Shown here: piece after piece, positions 1 through 8,544 of the stretch
Layout of the letters: each line of letters starts with the position of its first letter
Position numbering within the stretch: the first letter of the stretch is position 1
DNA from: Akkermansia sp.
GTDB lineage: Bacteria > Verrucomicrobiota > Verrucomicrobiia > Verrucomicrobiales > Akkermansiaceae
NCBI GenBank assembly: GCA_017435505.1
Contig: JAFSEZ010000029.1
Span: 1 to 64,000 of the forward strand
Direction: 5' to 3'
Length of the DNA: 64,000 nucleotides
Notes under the pieces: generated by a model
The model's input: only the letters and a program-made list of their open reading frames with translations
Database searches by the model: none
What the model was told of the DNA's origin: nothing
Program-made: the position numbers and the translations under genes

Positions 1-2
1 CC

Positions 3-479
3 CCATACTATCCCCATGCCCTCAATATCAAACTGGCAAATATAAGCAATGATACGGATATCATTGTGACTGACCAACCGTGGGCGGTTGCATGGTACGC
101 CGACCGCAAAGCGTTGTGGATGCCACTTCATATTGATGACTACGTTAATTCACTGACTCCCATTTTCAATACCTCCAAGATAAGCGTACAGGGTTTTCTG
201 GTGACGCCCAGTTCACATTCCCCCTTAGACACTCCGCAAGGCAAGAGCGGCGGGGTGACCGGCATATCTGAGCGCATGGGAGACTTTGCACCGCTGGCTA
301 TGGAAGGCAAGTTGCTGCTCATGGTTCCCAAGCACAACATGGCATTCACCGATTTCTTTGCAGAGCACACAAGCAACAGTAAAAATGCCATCCCCATGGG
401 GCACATCGTCTCTTCCCGCGGGCAATTTCCCAACAGACATTTCCTCTTAGGCACAGAAATTGTGTACTACAGCAAATAA
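3..479 (+). CDS. C-terminal part of a membrane glycosyltransferase-like protein (truncated by window edge)
   Basis: The reading frame is open to the left edge, so this is the last 158 residues of a larger protein; the GTG at 66 is internal and not the start. The segment D-I-I-V-T-D-Q-P-W-A-V-A-W-Y-A-D-R followed by LWMPL resembles the C-terminal soluble region of PMT/ArnT-like (GT39) membrane glycosyltransferases, where a sequence of this kind follows the membrane helices. No membrane segment remains in the visible part. It ends 21 bp before xseB and may belong to the same transcript. The family assignment rests on this local resemblance only. Confidence 0.5.
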   Translation, partial: PYYPHALNIKLANISNDTDIIVTDQPWAVAWYADRKALWMPLHIDDYVNSLTPIFNTSKISVQGFLVTPSSHSPLDTPQGKSGGVTGISERMGDFAPLAMEGKLLLMVPKHNMAFTDFFAEHTSNSKNAIPMGHIVSSRGQFPNRHFLLGTEIVYYSK

Positions 480-500
480 TCTCAGTCCAAGATTCCCAAC

Positions 501-776
501 ATGTCATCACCTCAAAAAAGTAAAAAGGAAGCTCTCACGTTCGAGCAATCCATGGAGCGCTTGGACAGCATTGTCAAACGCATTGATTCCCCGGATACTG
601 CCCTGGAGGAGATGATATCACTCGTTGAAGAAGGCTTACAACTCATACGCAGCAGCCGAGAAACACTCCGGAAGGCAGAATTGCGCATCAACATGTTAGA
701 AAACGACGCAGCCCCGCAACAAAGCGAGAACCGCGTAGAAACCGACCCAAGAGACAATGGATTCACCCTCTTCTAA
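501..776 (+). CDS. xseB: Exodeoxyribonuclease VII small subunit
   Basis: This 91-residue protein has the typical XseB core: an FEQSMERLDSIVKRID segment, then the acidic L-E-E-M-I-S-L-V-E-E-G helix and a basic second helix (two-helix fold). XseB binds the large subunit XseA to form exonuclease VII, which degrades single-stranded DNA in both directions in the cytoplasm. XseA is not in the window. The last 20 bp overlap the start of dxs in another frame, so the two are probably translationally coupled; xseB next to isoprenoid genes is a common arrangement. No Shine-Dalgarno sequence precedes the ATG. Confidence 0.93.
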   Translation: MSSPQKSKKEALTFEQSMERLDSIVKRIDSPDTALEEMISLVEEGLQLIRSSRETLRKAELRINMLENDAAPQQSENRVETDPRDNGFTLF

Positions 777-2652
777 ATTACCGCCCCTATTGGCAAGCAT
801 TCACTCTCCCGCCGATGTTAAAGCATTGGCACCGGAGACCTTACCGGAGCTTGCTCAAGAAATCAGAACAACGCTGATTGACAGCCTCGCAAAGACGGGT
901 GGTCACTTGGCTCCGAACTTGGGTGTGGTTGAACTGAGCATTGCCCTGCACCGTGTATTTAGCACACCGAGGGATAAAATTATCTTCGATGTATCCCACC
1001 AGAGCTATGTACACAAAATGCTTACCGGGCGAGCCGACAAACTCAATACAATACGCCAATATCAAGGCATTTCCGGTTTTGCCAAATGCAGCGAATCCCC
1101 TCACGATGCTTATGGTGCCGGCCATGCCGGAACCGCTCTTTCTGCCGGTATAGGCATGGCGGCAGCGCGTGATTTGTTAGGAGATGATTATCATGTTGTC
1201 TCCGTAGTAGGCGATGGGGCTTTCACATGTGGCACCACTTTAGAAGCCCTCAACAACCTGTCCTCTACCACCCGTAAGTTTATCTTGATTCTCAACGACA
1301 ACAAGTGGAGTATCGACCGCAATGTCGGGGCGCTCTCCCGCTACTTTTCCTCACTGCAAGAGACAGATACATACACCCTCCTGAGAGATCGCGCCAAATC
1401 ATTTGTGGAAGGGATAGGCAGTAAATTGATTCAGGAACAAGCAGCCAAGCTTGTACAAGCTGCACGTTCTTTCATCTCCCCGCTGAGTTTTTTCCGCCAA
1501 ATGGGCTTGAGCTACTATGGCCCTATTGATGGGCACGATGTACACCGCATTGAGCGCGTACTGCGTCTGGCCAGTCGCCGCAACGAGCCGGTTGTCATTC
1601 ACATCATTACAACGAAGGGAAAAGGATACGCCCCTGCTGCCGACAACCCGCCGAGCTATCACGGCATAGGGCAGTATAATGTCAAGAACGGGGTACCCGT
1701 GCGCAAGGGGGGGCTCACCTATTCGGAAGTATTCGGGCAATGTGTCACCGACATGGCGGCAGAAGACCCCTTGATTACAGCCATCACGGCAGCTATGCCC
1801 GGAGGTACCAAGCTGGATCTTTTCCGCGAAAAGCACCCAAAGCGTTATTTTGACGTAGGTATAGCAGAAGAACATGCTGCGCTGTTTGCATGTGGCATGG
1901 CAACGCAGGGGTTCAAGCCCTATTTGGCCGTATACTCAACATTCATGCAGCGATGTGTGGATATGATTGAGCATGACGCTGCCCTGCAAAATCTGCCTGT
2001 CAAATTCTGCATGGATCGCGCCGGTCTTTCGCCGGATGATGGGCCTACACACCATGGGCTTTTCGACATCAGCATGCTGCGGGTCATCCCCAACTTGGTA
2101 ATGATGCAACCCAAAGACGAAGCGGAGCTATGCCACATGCTCAATACGATGAATGGCATCATGAACCACCCCTCGGCCATACGCTATCCGCGCGGGGCAG
2201 GAGAAGGAGTCGATATACCGGAGGAACTGCAAGTGCTCCCCATCGGCAAAGCAGAATTGCTGAAAGACGGCGGCGATATTGCCCTGCTGGCATTGGGCAA
2301 CATGAACAGCCTCGCGGCCGGCGTTTGCGAGAAGCTGGAAAACGGAGGCATAAGCTGTGCGCACCTGAATGCCCGGTTTATCAAACCGCTTGATGAAGCA
2401 GCTCTCGCAGAGTACGCAACGCGTTGCAAGCTGATTGTCACCTTGGAAGACCATTCCATCTGCGGCGGATTCGGGGCGGCTGTCATGGAAAAAATCAGCG
2501 AGCTGGGCAAGACAACACCGGTCTTACGCATCGGATGGCCGGATACATTTGTGGAACACGGTAGTCTGGCGCAACTGCGGGCGAAATACCGCCTCACCAT
2601 CGAAGACATCACCGCTGACATTCTCGCAGCATACTCGGAACAAGACCAATGA
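757..2652 (+). CDS. dxs: 1-deoxy-D-xylulose-5-phosphate synthase
   Basis: A 631-residue thiamine-diphosphate enzyme that condenses pyruvate and glyceraldehyde 3-phosphate, the first step of the MEP isoprenoid pathway. Visible features are the N-terminal G-G-H-L-A-P-N-L-G-V-V-E-L motif, the ThDP-binding GDG...N motif (GDGAFT at about residue 150, NDNKW at about 182), the transketolase-like middle domain with DVGIAEEHA, the DRAGLSPDDGPTHHG segment, and a C-terminal domain with the TLEDHS and GGFG motifs. Length matches the family (about 620-640). It starts inside xseB and overlaps the next gene by 4 bp (ATGA), indicating an operon. Confidence 0.97.
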   Translation: MDSPSSKLPPLLASIHSPADVKALAPETLPELAQEIRTTLIDSLAKTGGHLAPNLGVVELSIALHRVFSTPRDKIIFDVSHQSYVHKMLTGRADKLNTIRQYQGISGFAKCSESPHDAYGAGHAGTALSAGIGMAAARDLLGDDYHVVSVVGDGAFTCGTTLEALNNLSSTTRKFILILNDNKWSIDRNVGALSRYFSSLQETDTYTLLRDRAKSFVEGIGSKLIQEQAAKLVQAARSFISPLSFFRQMGLSYYGPIDGHDVHRIERVLRLASRRNEPVVIHIITTKGKGYAPAADNPPSYHGIGQYNVKNGVPVRKGGLTYSEVFGQCVTDMAAEDPLITAITAAMPGGTKLDLFREKHPKRYFDVGIAEEHAALFACGMATQGFKPYLAVYSTFMQRCVDMIEHDAALQNLPVKFCMDRAGLSPDDGPTHHGLFDISMLRVIPNLVMMQPKDEAELCHMLNTMNGIMNHPSAIRYPRGAGEGVDIPEELQVLPIGKAELLKDGGDIALLALGNMNSLAAGVCEKLENGGISCAHLNARFIKPLDEAALAEYATRCKLIVTLEDHSICGGFGAAVMEKISELGKTTPVLRIGWPDTFVEHGSLAQLRAKYRLTIEDITADILAAYSEQDQ

Positions 2653-3446
2653 AGCACGCATTTGTGGTATTAGCGGCTTTGCTCAGTCTCAACGCAACCA
2701 GTCAGGGGCAAAGTTTGTTGCCAACAGTTGGGCAAGACCCACTACCGGTGGAAGAAGAAAAGGCTTCTCGGCGGCATAGTGTCCCCCAATGGGTCATTGA
2801 GCTTTCCAACATGTCGGAATCTGACCGAGCCGCCTACCTGCAAGCATTTCAGGCAGCGAAAGTGGCGTATGCAAACAACCGCTTGGCTGTCTGCGAATCC
2901 CATCTCAACACCTGCGAACTTTATTTCACGCGCAATCCCAACGTATGGCTGCTACGCTCCAGCGTTTGTATTCAGCGTGGGCAATACGACAAGGCTGAAA
3001 CATACATCCGCCAAGCACAGCAGGCAGATATAGACAGCCATGTCGTTCTGCTCAACCTCTCTCTGCTGCACATGGCGCAAGGCGAATATGAGGCAGCATT
3101 GGAAAACACAGACGAGCTGTTGCAAACACTAGCGGCAAACGCAGAGGCATTCGGCACACGGCGGAGCCTTACATACCGAAAATTTCTGTGTCTCATCATG
3201 CTTGAGCGCACGGAGGAAGCCAAAGAATTGGTAGCCGACATATCCCCCATAGATGACTCCCCGCTCTACTACTACTGCCAAGCAGCCCTTTTCATGCTCC
3301 AAGGGAATCCATCTGCCGCCACACGCGATCTGAATACTGCTGATGCCATCTTTGCACACGATGGCCACCTCCCCGGCTACAAACAAAACCTCTCCCTCTG
3401 CGGCTTGCGCGAAAGGATGAGACAAAAGAAAAGCCAAGGCAAATGA
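2649..3446 (+). CDS. Exported TPR protein
   Basis: A 265-residue protein with a short N-terminal hydrophobic stretch (residues 4-20) that looks like a signal peptide. It is followed by several tetratricopeptide-like helical repeats, for example WLLRSSVCIQRGQYDKAETY and LSLLHMAQGEYEAALEN, between about residues 60 and 220. TPR arrays are protein-binding scaffolds; no enzymatic motif is visible. The ATG overlaps the dxs stop (ATGA) and its own stop overlaps the recO start by 4 bp, so it is translated within the xseB-dxs-recO run. Its specific function cannot be inferred. Confidence 0.7.
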   Translation: MKHAFVVLAALLSLNATSQGQSLLPTVGQDPLPVEEEKASRRHSVPQWVIELSNMSESDRAAYLQAFQAAKVAYANNRLAVCESHLNTCELYFTRNPNVWLLRSSVCIQRGQYDKAETYIRQAQQADIDSHVVLLNLSLLHMAQGEYEAALENTDELLQTLAANAEAFGTRRSLTYRKFLCLIMLERTEEAKELVADISPIDDSPLYYYCQAALFMLQGNPSAATRDLNTADAIFAHDGHLPGYKQNLSLCGLRERMRQKKSQGK

Positions 3447-3982
3447 AATGGCGGGATGAGGGTTGCATCCTACGGCTCATGCCCTTGGGTGAATATGGAC
3501 TAATCATCACTTGGAGCACAGCCCAACACGGTATCGTGCGCACAGCAGCGCGCAACGCGCGCAAACCCGGAAGCGATTTTACGGGGCGTATTGATTTGTT
3601 TCACAGTTGTGAGCTCATCGTCTCCGATGCGAAGAAAGGAGATTTGAGCACACTACATGCCGCCGAGTTGCAGCACGCGCGCTTACCCCTCCGCAGCAAC
3701 CTTCTCAAATTGAGGCTCGCCAGTTATTGCGCACGCCTTCTGCTTGCTACGGTAGAAACGGGGGATTCCACCCAAGCTTGGCACCAACTCATCTGCGGAG
3801 CACTGGATTATATAGCAGAGTCTCATCCCAGAGCCAACATTCTGCACCATTTTGAAAAGCGCTTGGCACAGCTTCACGGGCTTTACAGCGATATAGTACC
3901 GGCGCACAACGCGTTGGCGCAGCACTTTCAGCATCTGCCGGCAGGAAGACAAGAGCTATTGGAGGAATTACAGCACCAATGA
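3443..3982 (+). CDS. recO: DNA repair protein RecO-like, short form
   Basis: The N-terminus (W-R-D-E-G-C-I-L-R-L-M-P-L-G-E-Y) and the following beta-rich segment with a G-R-I-D-L-F-H motif match the OB-fold of RecO, which helps load RecA onto SSB-coated single-stranded DNA. A helical region follows at about residues 85-175. At 179 residues it is clearly shorter than the usual 230-250, and the C-terminal zinc-binding cysteines of classical RecO are absent. Short zinc-less RecO forms exist, but truncation is possible. It overlaps the upstream TPR gene and ends only 9 bp from the convergent gene at 3992. Confidence 0.75.
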   Translation: MKWRDEGCILRLMPLGEYGLIITWSTAQHGIVRTAARNARKPGSDFTGRIDLFHSCELIVSDAKKGDLSTLHAAELQHARLPLRSNLLKLRLASYCARLLLATVETGDSTQAWHQLICGALDYIAESHPRANILHHFEKRLAQLHGLYSDIVPAHNALAQHFQHLPAGRQELLEELQHQ

Positions 3983-3991
3983 GAGCAGTAA

Positions 3992-4717
3992 TCACAATAT
4001 AAACTCATCCTCATGCTGCAATACGGGCACACGAGCCAATTCGCACAGCATCTCCGCAGCAACAATCCCACAGCTGTCCGGCATATCGGCAATGCGCTGC
4101 ATCATTCGGCGCACAGCCACTACATCCTCTCCCTGCCCGTTTTCCAGCAATGGTAACAATGCCTTGGCCGCCGCAATGACATAGCGGTTGCTTTCAAGCG
4201 GTGAGCGTTGCCCCGAACATGCCGGGTTGTCCATCAGATAATGCGTTCCGTGGCGGTACAAACCGGACAAACGGAATGGGCGGGAATTGATGCTTTCTGC
4301 ATCCAAATGCAAACACAATTTTCCGATTTTTTGCAGCAAGCCCACCATATCCGCACACGTGATGCTTTGCTTGGCCGCCGCAGCAAAATCCAACGAATCC
4401 GTACCATTCCCTTCTAAGACCAAATGCCATGTTTCATCAGCCGGCAGCAGCTCTATCACCGCGGACACAAAGGGCATCTGCACGCGCGAGCAGGCTCTCG
4501 CATCTTCGATAAACGTGTTGCAGAGCGAGGTGTCAAGCGCCAAGCCGGCATGCAAAGAATGCACCAACACCTCCCGCTGCGTATCTTTCTGAGTCGCTTC
4601 ATAGAGGACACCCACCGGGGTATCGCAGCGGATGGAAGTCAGCACGTATTGCCCGGCCAGCAAGTGGGGCAGCATATAGGTATTGCCGGAGAATTCCTGC
4701 ATATGCTTAATTGGCAT
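3992..4717 (-). CDS. Kinase-N-lobe-like protein of unknown function
   Basis: I chose the ATG at 4717, which overlaps the last 11 bp of the upstream fucosidase; an ATG at 4702, just past the fucosidase stop, is the alternative. The protein has about 241 residues. Its start (A-G-Q-Y-V-L, then V-G-V-L-Y-E-A-T with Q-R-E-V-L-V) resembles the glycine-rich loop region of a Ser/Thr protein kinase N-lobe. However, the glycine-rich loop is degenerate and I see no HRD or DFG motif, so catalysis is unlikely. The rest is helical. It may be a pseudokinase-like regulator or unrelated. Overlap with the fucosidase suggests co-transcription. Confidence 0.55.
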   Translation of the reverse strand: MPIKHMQEFSGNTYMLPHLLAGQYVLTSIRCDTPVGVLYEATQKDTQREVLVHSLHAGLALDTSLCNTFIEDARACSRVQMPFVSAVIELLPADETWHLVLEGNGTDSLDFAAAAKQSITCADMVGLLQKIGKLCLHLDAESINSRPFRLSGLYRHGTHYLMDNPACSGQRSPLESNRYVIAAAKALLPLLENGQGEDVVAVRRMMQRIADMPDSCGIVAAEMLCELARVPVLQHEDEFIL

Positions 4718-6155
4718 TGGAGAATTTGAATACCGGCATGCCCTCCACGGCATCCGTCCAAGCCGATGCCGGTATGGTAAACTGCATGTAGGCCTTGGGC
4801 TCATCCTCACCGGGTTCCTCTACTCGCTCCATCTCAATGTAGCAATCCGGTTGCCCCAAGACGCATGGGTCTACGGTATCAATTTCATGGGCACGTATGC
4901 GAATGACAACATCTTCCGCAGGCTGCATCTTGGGCGGGAATATGTACGTATCTTCGTATACGATGCTGGCCATCCACCCTTCCGGCAGGTGCACGGAAGG
5001 TACAGGACGGCTTTCATAGATGGATTCACCATTTACCTCCATCCATTTCCCGACGCGGCGAAACACATTTTCCACGCCTTCAGGTACGGAGCCATCTGCC
5101 TTGGGGCCGATATTGAGCAGCAGATTGCCCCCGCGGGCGGCACATTGCTGCAGTTGGCGAATGATATCTGCCGGTTCCTTCAATTTGACATCATAGCGAT
5201 TATAGCCCCATTTGTCCCCCACAGTCATGCAGGACTCCCAGTCAATACCGGGGTAGCCCTGCTCAGGAATTCGCTTTTCGGGCGTGGTATAATCTCCGCA
5301 TCGCAAATCCAGCTGTACACCATCTCGGCTCTTATCAAATCCTGAGAAAGAATACAGGCGGTTATTCATGATAATGGCGGGATTGATGGAGCGGCACATC
5401 TCAATGAGAGCCGGTGCTTTCCACGCGCGTTCACCCTCAGCAGCCCCTTGGGAATAATCCCACCAGATAATGTCCAACGTGCCGTATTGAGTCAACAGCT
5501 CCCGCACTTGAGCATGCAGGTATTTGCAGTATTCTTCCTGATTGCGCGGGATTCCCTTTTGCTTGAGCATCTCTGCCTGATTAACAGGATAGCACAAATC
5601 AGGGCAAATGGTATTATCGTAGGAAGGGTGGTGCCAATCAATCACACTGTGATACAAGCCCACGCGCATGCCATGAGCTCGTGCCGCATCGGCAAATTCC
5701 TTGACAATATCCCGCCCCAGCAAAGCTTGGGAGCTATAATCCGTTGTCTTCGTATTGAAGAGAGCAAAACCATCATGGTGCTTCGAAGTGAGCACCATGT
5801 AGCGGCATCCGGCAGCTTCTGCCAGCTCTGCCCACTTTTCAGCACACCCGGGAGCGGGCACAAAAAGAGGCTTTGCCTCTGCCGCATACGTATCTGTGTC
5901 CAAGCCCAAATTGGTCTGAATCCACTCCGTTCCACCGGGTTGGCCTTTAAATTCGCCGGCCAAGCCGGAATACAGGCCATAGTGAATAAACATACCAAAC
6001 TTCGCCTTGCGCCACCAATCCATGCGCAAGTCTCGCTCCTCGGTTGTCTCTGTTACGGGTGCATGATTTGCATCTCCCGCAGCGGGCAACTCCTGCTGAG
6101 CCACGGTATAACCGGTCAACAGTGCCAACATGGTCATCATTACAGGCCATTTCAT
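4707..6155 (-). CDS. Alpha-L-fucosidase, GH29
   Basis: A 482-residue secreted glycosidase that hydrolyses alpha-linked L-fucose, probably from mucin or milk-type glycans. A signal peptide covers about residues 1-19 (MKWPVMMTMLALLTGYTVA). The catalytic domain shows the GH29 hallmarks K-F-G-M-F-I-H-Y-G (about 52-60), SKHHDGF (124-130) and L-D-I-I-W-W-D (228-234), where D233 fits the nucleophile position. A beta-sandwich-like tail follows. The start at ATG 6155 is favoured over an in-frame GTG at 6161 because a promoter -10 box ends at 6164, too close for the GTG. Exact linkage specificity cannot be read from the sequence. Confidence 0.93.
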   Translation of the reverse strand: MKWPVMMTMLALLTGYTVAQQELPAAGDANHAPVTETTEERDLRMDWWRKAKFGMFIHYGLYSGLAGEFKGQPGGTEWIQTNLGLDTDTYAAEAKPLFVPAPGCAEKWAELAEAAGCRYMVLTSKHHDGFALFNTKTTDYSSQALLGRDIVKEFADAARAHGMRVGLYHSVIDWHHPSYDNTICPDLCYPVNQAEMLKQKGIPRNQEEYCKYLHAQVRELLTQYGTLDIIWWDYSQGAAEGERAWKAPALIEMCRSINPAIIMNNRLYSFSGFDKSRDGVQLDLRCGDYTTPEKRIPEQGYPGIDWESCMTVGDKWGYNRYDVKLKEPADIIRQLQQCAARGGNLLLNIGPKADGSVPEGVENVFRRVGKWMEVNGESIYESRPVPSVHLPEGWMASIVYEDTYIFPPKMQPAEDVVIRIRAHEIDTVDPCVLGQPDCYIEMERVEEPGEDEPKAYMQFTIPASAWTDAVEGMPVFKFSNAN

Positions 6156-6163
6156 AGGCACCT

Positions 6164-6192
6164 ATGCTAACAAAGTGTACGGCTCATGTCAA
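6164..6192 (-). promoter_or_regulatory. Sigma70-type promoter of the fucosidase gene (predicted leaderless)
   Basis: On the minus strand TTGACA (6192-6187) is followed by a 17-nt spacer and TAGCAT (6169-6164). Only 8 nt separate the -10 box from the ATG at 6155, so transcription should begin at or within a base or two of the start codon. The start codon also lies in a perfect palindrome, CATAGG-CA-CCTATG (6153-6166), which could be a regulatory site. Confidence 0.7.
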
Positions 6193-6200
6193 ACACCAAT

Positions 6201-6728
6201 TCAGCTAGGACAAAGTCCATTTTTCAGGCGGGTCTGAATAAAATAAATTCCTGTAAAAATGCGGGGATCTATTGATACGCCCGCAGCATCTTTCTCCATC
6301 AGCCACGGTTCAATCTCGGCTAGTGGCACCTCGTGCACCACAATATTTTCATTCTCCACACCACCCCCAACGCCTACTTTTTGCACCCCCTTGGCTAAGA
6401 AAAAAGAAAGAGATTCCGATGTCAACCCCGGAGAAGACGGCCCCGTAAACAAATACTGCATTTCATCTGCGGCATAGCCCGTTTCTTCCAACAATTCCCG
6501 ATGAGCAGCTGCAGCCTCGGATTCCGGCCCTTCATCTCCACTCAAGCCGGCGGGAAAGCAAAGGCTCTGCTTGCCGATGGGAGGCCGGAACTCCTCTACC
6601 AAGATGACTTTATCATCCGGCGTGAGTGCAAAAATCATCACGGCACCCGTTTGATTCACGCGTTCACAATATTCCCACCTGCCCTCGCGCACCATATTCA
6701 AAAAGCGTCCACTATACAGCGTTTCCAT
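6201..6728 (-). CDS. Nudix hydrolase (ADP-ribose pyrophosphatase-like)
   Basis: A 175-residue Nudix protein. The Nudix box lies at about residues 61-85 with the core R-E-L-L-E-E-T-G-Y, preceded by the V-E-E-F-R-P-P segment common in ADP-ribose pyrophosphatases of the NudF type. Such enzymes hydrolyse nucleoside diphosphates linked to another moiety, using Mg2+ bound by the glutamates of the box. The substrate is inferred, not shown. It lies between the ilvE terminator and the fucosidase promoter, so it may be a single-gene unit; I see no convincing promoter in the short gap upstream. Confidence 0.85.
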   Translation of the reverse strand: METLYSGRFLNMVREGRWEYCERVNQTGAVMIFALTPDDKVILVEEFRPPIGKQSLCFPAGLSGDEGPESEAAAAHRELLEETGYAADEMQYLFTGPSSPGLTSESLSFFLAKGVQKVGVGGGVENENIVVHEVPLAEIEPWLMEKDAAGVSIDPRIFTGIYFIQTRLKNGLCPS

Positions 6729-6734
6729 ATCATG

Positions 6735-6772
6735 TCAAAAAGAGAGTGGGTGGAAACACGCTCCACCCACTC
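6735..6772 (-). terminator. Rho-independent terminator after ilvE
   Basis: A perfect 11-bp stem (6744-6754 with 6762-6772, GAGTGGGTGGA/TCCACCCACTC) and a 7-nt loop are followed on the minus strand by a T-rich run just below 6743. It lies 34 bp after the ilvE stop. Confidence 0.85.
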
Positions 6773-6805
6773 GGTAAGAGTTCAAAACACCGGCAAATCG
6801 GGGGC

Positions 6806-7657
6806 TTATTCGCGAACCAACTGCTGATAACGAGCCAAAATGCGCTTGGTGATAGGCCCTGCCTGCCCGGTGCCGATAGTGCGACCATCCAGCGAAGTTG
6901 CGGCTATCACCTCTGCGGCCGTACCGGTCAGGAAGCATTCATCTGCACTAAGCACATCGAAACGGTTGAGAACCTTCTCCACACAGGGGATACCCAGTTC
7001 GGTGCAGATATCCATCACCGCATGGCGGGTGATACCGCCCAAAGCACATTCCGTGAGAGGGGGCGTAGCCACCACCCCATTGGTAATGATGAAGATGTTG
7101 TCACCGGTGCATTCGGCCACATTACCGCGCTGGTTGAGCATAAGCGCCTCGCCGGCTCCCTGCTGCACCGCTTCAATCTTGGCAGAAATGCCGTTAAGAT
7201 AGTTCAGGCTTTTCACCTGCTGGCAAAGAACATCAGGATTGGGGCGGCGGTAGGAGCTGGTAATCATGCTCAGGCCGTTTTCGTACATTTCCTTGGGGTA
7301 CAAGGCGATATTCTGCACAATGATAAACATGCTGGCCTTGGGGCAGTTGCGGGGGTTGAGTCCCAAATCGCCCTTACCACGGGTCACCACCAAGCGAATG
7401 TAGCCATCCTCCATGCCGCTGGCAGCCACCGTTTCTTCCGTAGCCTTGCACACCTCCTCGAAGCTCCAGGGAAGATCCAACATCAAATAGCGCATGGAGT
7501 TGAACAAACGTACGATGTGCTCCTCCAAGCGAAAAATCTTGCCGGAATAAAAACGGATACCTTCAAAGCAACCATCACCATACAAAACACCATGGTCAAA
7601 GACGGAAACCTTGGCTTCCTCCTGATCTACCAACTTGCCATCAAACCAAATCTTCAT
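6806..7657 (-). CDS. ilvE: Branched-chain amino acid aminotransferase (class IV)
   Basis: A 283-residue fold-type IV PLP enzyme that interconverts leucine, isoleucine or valine with their 2-oxo acids. The N-terminus with FDGKLV and V-F-D-H-G-V-L-Y-G-D-G-C-F-E-G-I-R is typical of IlvE. The PLP lysine is probably K149 in V-K-S-L-N-Y-L-N, and the conserved glutamate lies in N-V-A-E-C-T-G-D-N-I-F. ATG 7657 is preferred to the TTG at 7663. D-amino acid aminotransferase is an alternative, but the motifs fit IlvE better. It has its own promoter and a strong terminator. Confidence 0.9.
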   Translation of the reverse strand: MKIWFDGKLVDQEEAKVSVFDHGVLYGDGCFEGIRFYSGKIFRLEEHIVRLFNSMRYLMLDLPWSFEEVCKATEETVAASGMEDGYIRLVVTRGKGDLGLNPRNCPKASMFIIVQNIALYPKEMYENGLSMITSSYRRPNPDVLCQQVKSLNYLNGISAKIEAVQQGAGEALMLNQRGNVAECTGDNIFIITNGVVATPPLTECALGGITRHAVMDICTELGIPCVEKVLNRFDVLSADECFLTGTAAEVIAATSLDGRTIGTGQAGPITKRILARYQQLVRE

Positions 7658-7683
7658 AAGCAAAAAAGTTGTTGAACACGCCC

Positions 7684-7711
7684 ATTATAGTCAGATTTGC
7701 CTGCATGTGAA
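7684..7711 (-). promoter_or_regulatory. Promoter of ilvE
   Basis: Minus strand TTCACA (7711-7706), 16-nt spacer, perfect TATAAT (7689-7684). The predicted start point leaves a leader of about 19 nt before the ATG at 7657. The -35 box is weak. Confidence 0.55.
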
Positions 7712-7732
7712 GCAGAAAAAACGCAGCATGCC

Positions 7733-8422
7733 TTATTTTTTCACTTTCCAGAGCGTTTTTTGCAAGGCATCTGCCGCAGCTGCCATTTCGGCCTTGTGCT
7801 TACTGGGGCCTTCGCCCTCTCCCACTTCCATCTCATGCCAAAATGCGTATGCGCGGAAAGGGCCGGCCGGCTTTGCCTCATCCACCAAGCAAACTTTGTA
7901 CGTAGGGCCACATCCGTCCTCTGCTTGCAAACGTTCCAGCAAAGCGCCTTTGGAATTCACCTGTACAAAGCTTTCTGCTTTTTCGAGGCTGGTCTTCAGC
8001 AGGTGAAGTGAGACTTTGCGCGCAGCATTGTAGTTGGAATCCATCATCACCGCTCCTATCACGCTTTCAAAAGTATTGGCCTGCACGGAAAGAGTCTGGC
8101 GGCCACCGTTTTTCTCAAGCTGGGGGCTCATCTCCAGGTGCTCAATCCAGCCCAATTCCACACAAAGCTGTGCCAGATTTTGGCGGCTCACAATACCGGC
8201 ACGCATCTTGGTGAGCAGCCCCTCATCCGCCTTGGGATATTGCGTAAAAAGCTCTCGGCTTACAACGAGTTCCAGCACGGCATCCCCCAAAAACTCCAAC
8301 CGTTCATACGCCAGATTGGTGCTGCGCTTCTGATCCACACTCGGATGGGTCAGTGCCTGTCTCAGCCATGCGTCATCCGTAAATACATAACCAAGACTTT
8401 TTTCCAAAAACTCTCTCTGCAT
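7733..8422 (-). CDS. rnc: Ribonuclease III
   Basis: A 229-residue double-strand-specific endoribonuclease that processes rRNA precursors and structured mRNAs. The RNase III signature E-R-L-E-F-L-G-D-A-V-L is at residues 40-50, with a second catalytic carboxylate region around V-I-G-A-V-M-M-D. A C-terminal double-stranded RNA-binding domain spans about residues 155-229 (GALLERLQAEDG, then the basic-helix segment SKHKAEMAAAADAL). ATG 8422 was chosen over an in-frame TTG at 8440. It is divergent from glnS. Confidence 0.95.
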   Translation of the reverse strand: MQREFLEKSLGYVFTDDAWLRQALTHPSVDQKRSTNLAYERLEFLGDAVLELVVSRELFTQYPKADEGLLTKMRAGIVSRQNLAQLCVELGWIEHLEMSPQLEKNGGRQTLSVQANTFESVIGAVMMDSNYNAARKVSLHLLKTSLEKAESFVQVNSKGALLERLQAEDGCGPTYKVCLVDEAKPAGPFRAYAFWHEMEVGEGEGPSKHKAEMAAAADALQKTLWKVKK

Positions 8423-8508
8423 GAGCCAAGCATAGCACAAGCCTCCCCATGTGGCTAGAGCAAAAGCGCTTTGCCCGTTTTTTCATTCTGTCATTTGCCG
8501 GAAAATGC

Positions 8509-8537
8509 TTGATTCCGGGCGGGAATAAGAGTAGACT
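8509..8537 (+). promoter_or_regulatory. Promoter of glnS-ribBA (predicted leaderless)
   Basis: TTGATT (8509-8514), 17-nt spacer, TAGACT (8532-8537), then 7 nt (CTCGCGC) to the ATG at 8545. Transcription should start at or next to the start codon. This spacing also decides the glnS start against the longer open frame beginning at 8449. Confidence 0.7.
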
Positions 8538-8544
8538 CTCGCGC

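Noticed and set aside
8423-8450. Promoter for rnc with TATGCT 6 nt before the ATG
   Set aside because: The -10 box fits, but at 16-18 nt upstream there is no TTG-type -35 box, so I left it out.
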